From Archaeoglobaceae archaeon (GTDB taxonomy: Archaea > Halobacteriota > Archaeoglobi > Archaeoglobales > Archaeoglobaceae), in the NCBI GenBank assembly GCA_026986375.1, contig JALSOQ010000013.1:62001-126000 (forward strand): DNA of 64,000 nucleotides, read 5' to 3'. Positions within the stretch are counted from its first letter, which is position 1; each line of letters begins with the position of its first letter. A model generated the notes under the pieces. It was given only the letters and a program-made list of their open reading frames with translations, was not told where the DNA came from and made no database searches. Shown here in pieces: positions 50,581-58,894 of this stretch. Both the position numbers and the translations under genes were made by a program.

Positions 50581-51682
50581 GTTGGCTTTGAGGAATCTGG
50601 CGAGAACGAAGGTTAGAAGCGTTTTGGCGATAGTCGGAATATTAATCGGAGTCATGGCGATAAGCTCAATAGGCATTTTCGGAGAGAGTTTGAAAGCAGT
50701 GGTTCTGGAAAATTTCAAGGACGTTGCAAACGAGGTCATAATAACTCCGGACTACACCCATGGTTACACTTCCATAAGCGAGAGGACTGTCAAAAAGATA
50801 GAAAGCTTGCCTTACGCGGAGATGGTAATCCCCGTAAAAAGCACATCCTCTCTCGTAGAGCATCGAGGAAAGAGGACGTATGCTACGATTTACGGAATGG
50901 ACTTGGAGAAGGTGAAGAGTCTTTTCGAGTTGAAGAGCGGTAATTACAAGGGATGCCTCGTGGGAAGCAAGATCGCGGAATTCTTCGGAATAAGGGTCGG
51001 GGAGAAGATCTCAATAGCGGGAAGGGAATTTAGGGTGGACGGGATAATTAGGGAGGGGGCGAGGTTCGACATAAATCCGAATTACGCCGTAATTTTACCG
51101 ATGAGGGAGTTCAACAGGCTTTTCAACGTGGAGTATTCGATGGTGATAGTTAAGGTTTCAAGTATGGACAAGATAGATGCTTTCAAGAGGGCGGTGGAAA
51201 GGGTCGTTAACAGGAAGGAAAGCAAAGTTTCCGTGCTCGAGTTGAAGATGATCGTGGATAGATTGAAGAAAGTCTTCAGTAAGATGTCGCTCTTCCTAAT
51301 GGCGATAGCGGGAATCTCGCTTTTGGTAGCGGGAATAAGCATTCTGAACATAATGCTGATGTCGACGATAGAGAGAACGAAGGAGATAGGAATAATGAGG
51401 GCGATAGGGGCTTACAGGGAAACTATAATGATGATATTTCTGCTCGAAGCGCTCGTGCTTGGTTTGATAGGTAGCTTGATAGGAGGAGCCCTGAGCGTTC
51501 TGGGAGGCTACGCCATAGACATACTGATTCTGAAAACTGCAAAGTTCGTCTTTACACCCTCCTCGATCTTCTACATCGTGCTGGGTGTATCTTTCGGAAT
51601 ACTCACAGCTTTGGTCAGCGCGATGTATCCCGCTTGGAAAGCCTCTCGCCTCGAACCGATTAAAGCTCTGAGATACGAATAA
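50570..51682 (+). CDS. MacB/FtsX-family ABC transporter permease
   Basis: The 370-residue permease has a first membrane helix (VRSVLAIVGILIGVMAISSIG), a large extracellular MacB_PCD domain (about residues 40-235) and three C-terminal FtsX helices, with EIGIMRAIGAYRETIMMIFL and the final SAMYPAWKASRLEPIKALRYE. It works as a dimer with the preceding ATPase, passing conformational change to the extracellular side to export or release lipoproteins or peptides. The partner encoded upstream is the secreted protein at 48.6 kb. Confidence 0.92.
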   Translation: MLVELALRNLARTKVRSVLAIVGILIGVMAISSIGIFGESLKAVVLENFKDVANEVIITPDYTHGYTSISERTVKKIESLPYAEMVIPVKSTSSLVEHRGKRTYATIYGMDLEKVKSLFELKSGNYKGCLVGSKIAEFFGIRVGEKISIAGREFRVDGIIREGARFDINPNYAVILPMREFNRLFNVEYSMVIVKVSSMDKIDAFKRAVERVVNRKESKVSVLELKMIVDRLKKVFSKMSLFLMAIAGISLLVAGISILNIMLMSTIERTKEIGIMRAIGAYRETIMMIFLLEALVLGLIGSLIGGALSVLGGYAIDILILKTAKFVFTPSSIFYIVLGVSFGILTALVSAMYPAWKASRLEPIKALRYE

Positions 51683-51685
51683 AAA

Positions 51686-52687
51686 TTAGATTCGAACGCT
51701 CTCTATGAACCTCAGCCTCTTCGGTATCGGCGGATGGGTTGAGAGGAACTCCTCTATCGGTGAAACGGGCATGGACTTGAGTCTCTCTATTTCCATCCTG
51801 GTCAAAGGATTCGCGACGGCGTTTACGAGGGCGTATATGAAGAGGGTTCTGAACTTGCTGTTGGCTATCTCACCCATAAACGACGGATACCTCTGGTAGA
51901 ATAGGTGTATCTTCGCCAAGCTCCTCTGCATCGCATCCTTTCCTGCGGCAATCACACCCTCCACGTCCGCGTAATACTCTCTAAGCCTGCTGAACGCGAG
52001 CACGAGTATCTGAATTACGAACGAGACTATGACTACTGCGATTCCTATCAAGGCCAGCTGGTTGCCCCTCCTATCATCGTCGAACGATGAGTAGATGAGG
52101 GAGTAACCCAAGTAGAATATGATGGACGGGAGGAGACCGAAGACGAGCATTACCGCGTTATCCTTATGCTTGTGGTGACCGATCTCGTGCCCTATTACCG
52201 CTTCGAGCTCGTCTCTGTCGAGGATTTCGAGGAGAGCTCTGGACACCGCTACGAACCTTCCGGTGAGGAAGTTTCCGTATGCGAACGCGTTCGGCGGGCA
52301 GTCAACTATCATGGCCTTAGGAGGCTTGACGCCCAAGCGGTATGCTACTTCGTCGACTATCGATTGAAGGTATTCGTCGTGCTTTGCGGAGTAGCTGAGG
52401 TTTATCATGAACGGAGAAACCAGATACATCAGCAGGTTCAGGGCTATCAGGAAGGCTATCAGCGATACTATGCTTACGCGAACTCCCACGACTACCAGCA
52501 CCAGATAGATTATCGAGAACGAAACGAACAGTATCAGGAAGGCTAATAGGGCCATCGATGTATATAGCGAAAACTTGCCCGAAACTCTGCTCGCCACTTT
52601 CGGAGCTATAGTGCTCGCTAACAGGAACATCACGAAGTATCCGAGCATCGCCAGCATGTAATATATGGGGTCGAATATCAGGAACAT
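51686..52687 (-). CDS. htpX: HtpX-like membrane zinc metalloprotease (M48)
   Basis: The 333-residue protease has four membrane segments around the active site VIGHEIGHHKHKDNAVML (HExxH) and the third zinc ligand in LREYYADVEGVIAAG. PNAFAYGNFLTGRFVAVSRAL is the conserved M48B loop. It degrades misfolded membrane proteins. It is slightly longer than bacterial HtpX. It is convergent with the ABC permease (3-bp gap) and has an AT-rich upstream gap shared with the end of porB. Confidence 0.92.
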   Translation of the reverse strand: MFLIFDPIYYMLAMLGYFVMFLLASTIAPKVASRVSGKFSLYTSMALLAFLILFVSFSIIYLVLVVVGVRVSIVSLIAFLIALNLLMYLVSPFMINLSYSAKHDEYLQSIVDEVAYRLGVKPPKAMIVDCPPNAFAYGNFLTGRFVAVSRALLEILDRDELEAVIGHEIGHHKHKDNAVMLVFGLLPSIIFYLGYSLIYSSFDDDRRGNQLALIGIAVVIVSFVIQILVLAFSRLREYYADVEGVIAAGKDAMQRSLAKIHLFYQRYPSFMGEIANSKFRTLFIYALVNAVANPLTRMEIERLKSMPVSPIEEFLSTHPPIPKRLRFIESVRI

Positions 52688-52749
52688 GAAAGTAAGTAGC
52701 GTCGGTGTGAAATAAAAGTTACCCGAAATTTAAAATTAAAATATAAAAA

Positions 52750-53628
52750 TTATTCGTCAAGACCGAACCTCTTAGCGTTCTCGTCCGCAATTTTCTGAAG
52801 CATCTCTATTATCTCCTTCCCCTTAGGATGCTTGAACAAATGCCTGAACCTCCTCTGAACCTTGAGGTATTCCTCCACCGGCTTCCTCTGCTTGATCTTC
52901 CTTACCCTGACGAGCTCCCCGTTCTCGTATTCCACGAGAGGATACAAGGCTGTTTCAACTGCGAGCTTTGCGACCTTTACGGTTTCGTTGCTGTTTATTC
53001 CCCAGCCGGTGACGCAAGGGCAGTGAATCTGTATATACTTCGCTCCTTCGAACTCCACCGCCCTCTTCGCCTTCCTCCTTATGTCCATCGGATACGCGAC
53101 GCTCGCGGTCGCGACGTATTTAACGCCGTGAGCCAAAGCGAACGCCACCATGTCCTTCTTCTTACCGACCTTTCCCGGAAGCAGCTTTCCTACCGGCGTC
53201 GTTGTCGTGTTCGAGCCCGGTGGCGTTAACCCGCTCTGTTGGTTTCCCGTGTTCTGATAGGCTTCGTTGTCCAAGCATATGTAAAGGACATCGTGATCCC
53301 TGTCGAACATTCCGGAAAGGCACCCGATTCCTATGTCCGCAGTCGCTCCGTCTCCAGCGAAAACGACGACGTGCCCCTCGTCCTTTCTACCCAAAGCCTT
53401 CAAAGCCGCCTCTATTCCGGCGGCAACTGCAGCGGCGTTCTCGAAGACCGAGTGGATGTATGGAACTCCCCAAGCGCTTCTGTCGTATTGGGAGCTTATT
53501 ATTTCGAGACAACCCGTAGGGTTAACGACGAAACACTTTCCTTCCAGAGCGTAGAGGACGTTTTTGACGGCAATCGGTAAAGCACATCCCGGACAAGCCC
53601 CATGACCGCTCGAAAAGAAGAACTTCAA
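52750..53628 (-). CDS. porB: Pyruvate:ferredoxin oxidoreductase, beta subunit
   Basis: The beta chain binds thiamine diphosphate and the proximal 4Fe-4S cluster. The 292-residue protein has the Cys pair GACPGCA, NPTGCLEII, the TPP motif GDGATADIGIGCLSG with DNEAYQNTGNQQSG, and HCPCVTGWG with a further Cys. It starts with TTG 53628, which overlaps the porA stop (TTGA) and is preceded by a strong GGAGGTGA ribosome binding site. It is the last gene of porC-porD-porA-porB. Confidence 0.95.
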   Translation of the reverse strand: MKFFFSSGHGACPGCALPIAVKNVLYALEGKCFVVNPTGCLEIISSQYDRSAWGVPYIHSVFENAAAVAAGIEAALKALGRKDEGHVVVFAGDGATADIGIGCLSGMFDRDHDVLYICLDNEAYQNTGNQQSGLTPPGSNTTTTPVGKLLPGKVGKKKDMVAFALAHGVKYVATASVAYPMDIRRKAKRAVEFEGAKYIQIHCPCVTGWGINSNETVKVAKLAVETALYPLVEYENGELVRVRKIKQRKPVEEYLKVQRRFRHLFKHPKGKEIIEMLQKIADENAKRFGLDE

Positions 53629-54800
53629 ACTATCACCTCCTCGAAATCCTTAACTCCCTCGAAGTAGAATCCCGGCTCGATTTCTTCCGACTTCTCGATG
53701 CACTTCCTTACGAGTTGCTTGGGGATGTCCCTCCCGCCGAGTCCGACCGCGAAAGAATAGACCTTCGCATCGCTGTGCCCGAACAGTGCCGACTTAAGCT
53801 CCATCGCCACCGGTCCCTCATGTCCGAAGGAAACAGCCCTCTCGAAGACCACAATTCTCTCGACGTCCTTCAGAGCCTTCCTCAAATCCTCGACGGGGAA
53901 AGGCCTGAAGGATCGGATCTTGACCAATCCTACCTTCTTACCCTCCTTCCTCATCTCTTCGACGACGTCCCTTACCAGTCCCACGACCGATCCCATCGCG
54001 ACGACCGCAACTTCTGCATCTTCCATGTGGTCGGTCGCTATAAGCCCACCCCAGTTCCTCCCGGTCAACCCCGCCCACTCCTCGAACACATCCTCCATAA
54101 CCTTCTTAGCCCTCTCCATCGCCCTCTGCATGACCACCCTGAACTCCATGTAGCAGTGCGGCGGAGCGTAGCAACCGAACGTTAATGGGTCCTTCGTAGT
54201 CAGCTTTATGGGGGGATCGTAAGGCGGGAGAAACTTGTCCACGGTCTCTTGGTCGAGCAAATCGACGGGTTCGTAAGCGTGTGTTAGCTTGTATCCGTCC
54301 ATGCACACCATGAACGGTAGCATCACATCTCTATTCTCTGCGATCTTGTAAGCCTGAGGAATCATGTCGTGTGCCTCCTGATTGTTCTCGACGTAAACCT
54401 GCATTATGCACGCATCCCTCATCGCCATGCTGTCCTGATGGTCGTTCCATATGCTCAGGGGGGCGCTCAAAGATCTGTTCGCTATAACCATAACTATCGG
54501 CAAACGCATGCCGGCTGCGTTCCAGAGAACCTCGCTCATCAAAATAAGCCCTTGAGAGCACGTTGCCGTAAATGTCCTCGCTCCGGTTGCTGAAGCTCCT
54601 ACCAGAATAGAGGCCGCTCCGAATTCGGATTCGGCGGTTATGTATTCGCAGTTTTCGAGTTCTCCGTTCGCATACATCGCGGCCAGATTTTCCACGATCT
54701 CCGTTTGGGGTGTTATGGGATAGGCGCATATCACGTTCGGCCTGCAGAGCTTAACAGCATGCGCTACGGCGTAAAAACCCCTAACTACTTTCCTAACCAT
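53625..54800 (-). CDS. porA: Pyruvate:ferredoxin oxidoreductase, alpha subunit
   Basis: The alpha chain forms the substrate channel and binds TPP pyrimidine. The 391-residue protein has ICAYPITPQTEIVENLAAMY, EYITAESEFGAASILVGASA, RTFTATCSQGLILMSEVLW and a C-terminal VVFERAVSFGHEGPVAMELK. With PorB it oxidises pyruvate plus CoA to acetyl-CoA and CO2 and reduces ferredoxin; in autotrophs it can run in reverse. It starts directly next to the porD stop. Confidence 0.95.
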   Translation of the reverse strand: MVRKVVRGFYAVAHAVKLCRPNVICAYPITPQTEIVENLAAMYANGELENCEYITAESEFGAASILVGASATGARTFTATCSQGLILMSEVLWNAAGMRLPIVMVIANRSLSAPLSIWNDHQDSMAMRDACIMQVYVENNQEAHDMIPQAYKIAENRDVMLPFMVCMDGYKLTHAYEPVDLLDQETVDKFLPPYDPPIKLTTKDPLTFGCYAPPHCYMEFRVVMQRAMERAKKVMEDVFEEWAGLTGRNWGGLIATDHMEDAEVAVVAMGSVVGLVRDVVEEMRKEGKKVGLVKIRSFRPFPVEDLRKALKDVERIVVFERAVSFGHEGPVAMELKSALFGHSDAKVYSFAVGLGGRDIPKQLVRKCIEKSEEIEPGFYFEGVKDFEEVIV

Positions 54801-55097
54801 TCAAATCACCTTGTATATGTCCTTCAACTCCATCTTAATCGCCTTGGTCGGGCAAACTTCGGCACATATTCCACAACCCTTGCAGTAGTCGTAGTTCACC
54901 TTCGCCTTCTTTATCTCCTTGCCGTTCTCCTCTCCAACCTTAACGACCTCTATGCACATGTCGGGACAGAACATCTCGCAAGTCCCGCAGCCGGTGCAGA
55001 GCTCCTCGTCCACCTTCGGCCAGTGCGTTCCCCAGTCGCCAGTCTTCATTTTAAGAGAGGTGTAGGGTTTCGAAACTGCTCCGAGCGTTATCTTCAT
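54801..55097 (-). CDS. porD: Pyruvate:ferredoxin oxidoreductase, delta (ferredoxin-like) subunit
   Basis: The 98-residue protein has two 4Fe-4S motifs, CTGCGTCEMFCPDMC and CKGCGICAEVCPTKA, and carries electrons from PorB to soluble ferredoxin. The N-terminal 40 residues (LKMKTGDWGTHWPKVDEELC) are typical of PorD. The ATG overlaps the porC stop by 4 nt, and its stop abuts the porA start. Confidence 0.95.
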   Translation of the reverse strand: MKITLGAVSKPYTSLKMKTGDWGTHWPKVDEELCTGCGTCEMFCPDMCIEVVKVGEENGKEIKKAKVNYDYCKGCGICAEVCPTKAIKMELKDIYKVI

Positions 55098-55678
55098 ACT
55101 TTCCCCTCCATCTCCTTGTAAGCCTTCTCGACAATTTCCACGTTCTTATTCGCCAACTCCTCCCCCTTCCTTTCAAACCACTCGAACACGGTTTCCTTGA
55201 GCGTCGAAAGTTTTATCAGTTTGGTCGCCCCGGCGAAAGCTCCGACCATTGCGGTGTTCGTTATCGGTCTTCCCAAGATCTCCATCGCCATCCTCGTGGC
55301 GTTTATCGTGAGAACTTTGACGGAAGAGTTTAGGTTCGAGAAGTGCTCCTTCCTCAACTCTTCTGCAGTTTTCGGATAGTTCGCTATTATCATTCCGTTC
55401 TCCTTTATTCCCGCCTCCACCCTTACCGGGCCTATTACCGTCGGATCCAGAACGACTACGTAGTCGGGGTTGTAGATTTCGTCTCTCTCGACTATCTGCC
55501 TGTCGGAAAGACGTAGGTAGGATACGACGGGCGTTCCTCTCTTCTCCGCCCCGAACATTGGAAAGGAGAGAGTCCAATAGCCTTCTTTGAATCCCGCAAC
55601 TGCGAGGATGTCCGCTGCGGTGACGACTCCCTGCCCTCCCCTTCCGTGAAATCGAACTTCGATTAGAATGTCCACCAC
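55094..55678 (-). CDS. porC: Pyruvate:ferredoxin oxidoreductase, gamma subunit
   Basis: The 194-residue gamma chain has the family start IEVRFHGRGGQGVVTAADIL, SFPMFGAEKRGTPVVSYLRL and TNTAMVGAFAGATKLI, and helps form the CoA-binding site. It is the first gene of the operon. GTG 55678 is used, with a second GTG at 55675; a G-rich GGATCGGGG lies just before. The 82-bp upstream gap is AT-rich (TATTTATTAAT) and should hold the operon promoter. Confidence 0.93.
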   Translation of the reverse strand: MVDILIEVRFHGRGGQGVVTAADILAVAGFKEGYWTLSFPMFGAEKRGTPVVSYLRLSDRQIVERDEIYNPDYVVVLDPTVIGPVRVEAGIKENGMIIANYPKTAEELRKEHFSNLNSSVKVLTINATRMAMEILGRPITNTAMVGAFAGATKLIKLSTLKETVFEWFERKGEELANKNVEIVEKAYKEMEGKV

Positions 55679-55760
55679 CCCGATCCATCACGATTAAATC
55701 GATTAATAAATATTATTATTGTCGAACGAATCGGAGTTTCATCGACATTTTTTAAGACGA

Positions 55761-56591
55761 TTATCGAACGACGGTGCAAACTCCGGCAACTCCCAAAAAC
55801 GTTCCAAAGATCATTCTGAGCGTAACCCTTTCTCTAAGCTTCAAAGCAAAGAGCTCCGCGATGATCGGGTATATGGAAGAGAGTGTGGAAACCTTGCTCG
55901 CCGGAGCCATGCTCAAAGCGAGGACGAAAGAATAGTTTCCAGCAAGTAGGATCAGGCTCGAAATGGACATCCATTTTAGACACTCCCTCCCGATTCCGAA
56001 CCCTCTTAGGGCGAGGAACGGGACAGTTAGAATCGAAACGACCGCGAACCTCAAACCGGCTATCGCCTCCGCCGGAAGGTAGTGGGTGAGCACCTTCACA
56101 AGCATTATACTTAGGGACCAGAAGATCGCCGCTAATATCGCTAGATGTTCTCCGAAGGACTCGGATCCATCGTTTTCTGCTACTAAGAATATCGCCACGA
56201 CTATTAGAATCGCTCCTAAAACGACTTTTGGCTCCACGAATCCGTATACGAGGACGTCCCACAACGCGACGAAGAGGGGAAAAGTGGATGAAAGCGGAAC
56301 CGCTTTGGAAACACCGCACCTTCTTATAGCCTCCATGTAGAGAGAATCGCCCAAAAAGAACGCGAATACTGCGGAGGCGATTATCATGCAGGCGATTTTA
56401 AAGTTGATGGTATCTATCACATTGAAAAGTTCACCTTTGGCGAACATTATTAAAAGAAATCCGAACGAAGTAAGAGTAACTCTAACGAAGTTAGCGCTGA
56501 GGACATCTCCGTATCTTAGTCCGATCTTGTAAACCGCTCCGTTCAGAGCCCAGCAGAAGGCCGAAAATATAGCGAGAACGTCGTCCATCAT
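55761..56591 (-). CDS. EamA/DMT-superfamily transporter
   Basis: The 276-residue membrane protein has ten hydrophobic segments in two EamA halves (FSAFCWALNGAVYKIGL near the start; SLILLAGNYSFVLALSMAPAS in the second). GDSLYMEAIRRCGVSKAVPL is typical of this subgroup of putative permeases. The substrate is unknown. ATG 56591 overlaps the upstream stop by 4 nt (ATGA). It differs in sequence from the other EamA protein at 33 kb. Confidence 0.85.
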   Translation of the reverse strand: MMDDVLAIFSAFCWALNGAVYKIGLRYGDVLSANFVRVTLTSFGFLLIMFAKGELFNVIDTINFKIACMIIASAVFAFFLGDSLYMEAIRRCGVSKAVPLSSTFPLFVALWDVLVYGFVEPKVVLGAILIVVAIFLVAENDGSESFGEHLAILAAIFWSLSIMLVKVLTHYLPAEAIAGLRFAVVSILTVPFLALRGFGIGRECLKWMSISSLILLAGNYSFVLALSMAPASKVSTLSSIYPIIAELFALKLRERVTLRMIFGTFLGVAGVCTVVR

Positions 56592-57190
56592 AGTCCAATG
56601 AACGGTCTTATCGCCACTATTACCTTGGCGGTCTTGTAGACGACGATTAAGGTGGCGATAACTAAGGGAAAGACGCACATGCAGAGAGTGGATAGGCCGA
56701 TCATGTATACCACGAGGCTCGTTGCGGATATTAGCTCCCGATCGACCAAAAAGAATGTCCTAAGCTTTTTGATGGTGTAGAACATGTAAGCGGAGAGCAA
56801 TGCTACAAGGAAGGAGAAGAACATCAACGTGAAGGATGCCAAATCTATGTAATTGCTCAGATTCAAGTTCTTGTCCAAAAGCCAGATTAGCGCTCCGTAA
56901 ATGAGAACGTCCTTGAACCTGCTGGTAACAAAATCGTGAGGATATCTTCTAACAATACTCAGCGTGTATACTCCTATGAGAAATGCCGTGAGGGATAGGA
57001 TGAAGTGAACGATCATGTGGTAGAATCTGTCGTTCATTAAAACGTGGTGGGCGAGGAATTCAACGGATACGAGCATGTAGAATACGGCCGTTATCTTCAG
57101 AACATCGACATCACTTTCCAGCCCCTCGACATCGAAGCTGTATCCCAATGCACCTACCGTTGTAGCGGCCAAACCTATAAGTGATAACAC
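56588..57190 (-). CDS. Hypothetical membrane protein with about six membrane segments
   Basis: The 200-residue protein has hydrophobic stretches near residues 2-20, 30-50, 60-80, 90-107, 115-140 and 160-185. Charged turns contain YPHDFVTSRFKD and YTIKKLRTFFLVDRE. HH and HM pairs in segments two and three (EFLAHHVLMNDRFYHMIVHF) might bind heme or metal, but this is a guess. The start is GTG 57190. It is coupled to the EamA gene by a 4-nt overlap. I do not recognise the family. Confidence 0.6.
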   Translation of the reverse strand: MLSLIGLAATTVGALGYSFDVEGLESDVDVLKITAVFYMLVSVEFLAHHVLMNDRFYHMIVHFILSLTAFLIGVYTLSIVRRYPHDFVTSRFKDVLIYGALIWLLDKNLNLSNYIDLASFTLMFFSFLVALLSAYMFYTIKKLRTFFLVDRELISATSLVVYMIGLSTLCMCVFPLVIATLIVVYKTAKVIVAIRPFIGL

Positions 57191-57228
57191 GGGTCAAGCT
57201 ATATATTCACGTTATTTAATATTTTGCG

Positions 57229-57801
57229 ATGAGAGTCGAAGAAAGGATAATGAAGGCTGAGGAGATATACGAGAAGTTTGGAAAGGTCTTGCTTGAGGAT
57301 GGGGAGATAAGGGATTTAATTAAAAAGCTCGATTCGGCTATAGATCGAACCAAAGAATACATGAGGAGAATTGGTGTCACGGAGATCTGCAGACAATGCG
57401 CTCTGGAAACTGGAAGCTGTTGCAAGAGGTGGGTCGAAGACGAGCACGACGTTTCTATTTTATTAATAAACCTCCTGTTGGGAGTTGAGCTTCCTAAGGA
57501 GAGGTATAGGGAGGATCTGTGCTTCTTCTGCGGTGAAAAAGGATGCAGGATCAAAGCGAGGGAGGTGATATGCGTCACGTTTCTCTGCGATAGGATAAGG
57601 GAGAGGATAGGGTTGGAGAAAGAGATAGAGCTTCAGAAGATCGCCGGAGAAGAGTTGGAGCTTTGCTTCGTCCTGCAGGAGAAGATAAAGGAGAAGCTAA
57701 GATCTCTTGATTACGAACCTGAGCTCGGTGGTGGGATCCTTAAGCATCTCCACGATTTCTCTGTTTATGTCCCTCGCCGCCTTATCGGCTCTAACGGCTA
57801 A
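57229..57801 (+). CDS. Cysteine-rich protein, putative metal or Fe-S cluster binding
   Basis: The 190-residue protein is helical at the N-terminus. It then carries a cluster of cysteines: CRQCALETGSCCKRW near residue 54, LCFFCGEKGCRIKAREVICV near residue 96, and FLC shortly after. The pattern is reminiscent of YkgJ-type cysteine clusters, which bind zinc or iron-sulfur. The last 35 codons (105 bp) overlap the convergent DUF371 gene, so the C-terminal residues may not be conserved. TATATATT about 26 bp before the ATG fits a leaderless start. Confidence 0.65.
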   Translation: MRVEERIMKAEEIYEKFGKVLLEDGEIRDLIKKLDSAIDRTKEYMRRIGVTEICRQCALETGSCCKRWVEDEHDVSILLINLLLGVELPKERYREDLCFFCGEKGCRIKAREVICVTFLCDRIRERIGLEKEIELQKIAGEELELCFVLQEKIKEKLRSLDYEPELGGGILKHLHDFSVYVPRRLIGSNG

Positions 57802-58116
57802 AGTTCTGTCGCAAACGTAGTCGCTCTTCCTTACGACCACATCCCTTTCGTGCTTGAAGGTCAGCCCCTCGCAACCGAATCCCGTAAGGGTGTCTTTGAG
57901 CCCGTATTGAGGCAGGATTATCTCTATCCTTATTTTTTTACCCTCTCTGAGCCAGTCCTTTATCCTCTCGTCTATGTCGCGTATCGCCTTGTCCGCCCTG
58001 ACGCCGATTATGCAGTCTCCTCTCAAGGTGAGGTGTTCGTCCTTCGTAACTTCCAGAGTGGTTCTGTGCTTCGCCGTTACGTTCTCGTGACCCCACGCAG
58101 TTATTACGTCCTTCAT
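57697..58116 (-). CDS. DUF371 family protein
   Basis: The 139-residue protein has an internal repeat: GHENVTAKHRTTLEVTKDE with GDCIIGVRADKAIRDID, and GCEGLTFKHERDVVVRKSD with DRTLAVRADKAARDINRE. This is the signature of the archaeal DUF371 family, a small beta/alpha protein of unknown function. It overlaps the convergent cysteine-rich gene by 105 bp. The upstream gap contains direct repeats of CGATAC. Confidence 0.85.
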   Translation of the reverse strand: MKDVITAWGHENVTAKHRTTLEVTKDEHLTLRGDCIIGVRADKAIRDIDERIKDWLREGKKIRIEIILPQYGLKDTLTGFGCEGLTFKHERDVVVRKSDYVCDRTLAVRADKAARDINREIVEMLKDPTTELRFVIKRS

Positions 58117-58163
58117 CGGTATCGGGTATGTATATACGATACGTAATAAGGTTCGCGATACAG

Positions 58164-58172
58164 ATTTATACT
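58164..58172 (+). promoter_or_regulatory. TATA box of the KaiC-like gene
   Basis: ATTTATACT is centred about 28 bp before ATG 58196, with no ribosome binding site, so a leaderless mRNA is inferred. Confidence 0.5.
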
Positions 58173-58195
58173 AACATTGTTTAGTAAATTATATC

Positions 58196-58894
58196 ATGAA
58201 AAAGAGAGTTGAAACGGGAGTTAAGGGTTTGGATGAGATGTTAGGGGGCGGTCTGATACCGAACAGAACATACCTACTGAGAGGAGGAGCGGGCGTTGGA
58301 AAGACGATATTATCTCTTCAGTTCTTGCTTGAAGGAGCTAAGAGGGGTGAAAACGTCGTATACGTAACTCTCGAGGAGCCGGCCGATGAAGTTATCGAAA
58401 ATGCGGAAATTTTAGGATTGAAAATACCCGAGAGTGGATTTTACATCATAGACGCTTCCCCAACCGGAGATCACAGCATATTCGGCGAAATGTTTTTCGA
58501 AAACCTAGTTCCGGACGTTCAGGGGTTAAAAGCTGCTCTGGAAACGATGATAGAAAAAATAAAACCCACAAAGGTCGTGATAGATCCGGTAACCATGCTC
58601 GAAATAGCGTCGAAAAGCGAGGTTGAGTATAGAAGGGAGCTACTACTTCTTTGCAAGCTTCTCAGCATTCATAAGGTTACGAGCCTGATAACTTCCCAAA
58701 AAACCGAAGAAAGTGCGGAGGACTTCATAGCGAGCGGTGTGATCGAAATGAGAACATACGACGTGAAGGGTAAGATGGTGAGGAGTATAAGGATAAGGAA
58801 GATGAGGGGTAGCGACTTCGACTCCACGGTAAGGCCTTACAGAATTGGGACTGGTGGAATCGTTGTTTACTCCCGGGAATACCTTTTCGAGTGA
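58196..58894 (+). CDS. KaiC-like RecA-superfamily ATPase (single domain)
   Basis: The 232-residue protein has the KaiC start VETGVKGLDEMLGGGLIPNR, an intact Walker A (RGGAGVGKTILSLQF), the paired catalytic Glu region VTLEEPADEVIENAE, and a Walker B-like KVVIDPVTML. Archaeal single-domain KaiC proteins are thought to act in signal transduction or complex assembly. It contrasts with the degenerate homologue at 35.5 kb. Its last 28 bp overlap the convergent priL. Confidence 0.88.
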   Translation: MKKRVETGVKGLDEMLGGGLIPNRTYLLRGGAGVGKTILSLQFLLEGAKRGENVVYVTLEEPADEVIENAEILGLKIPESGFYIIDASPTGDHSIFGEMFFENLVPDVQGLKAALETMIEKIKPTKVVIDPVTMLEIASKSEVEYRRELLLLCKLLSIHKVTSLITSQKTEESAEDFIASGVIEMRTYDVKGKMVRSIRIRKMRGSDFDSTVRPYRIGTGGIVVYSREYLFE

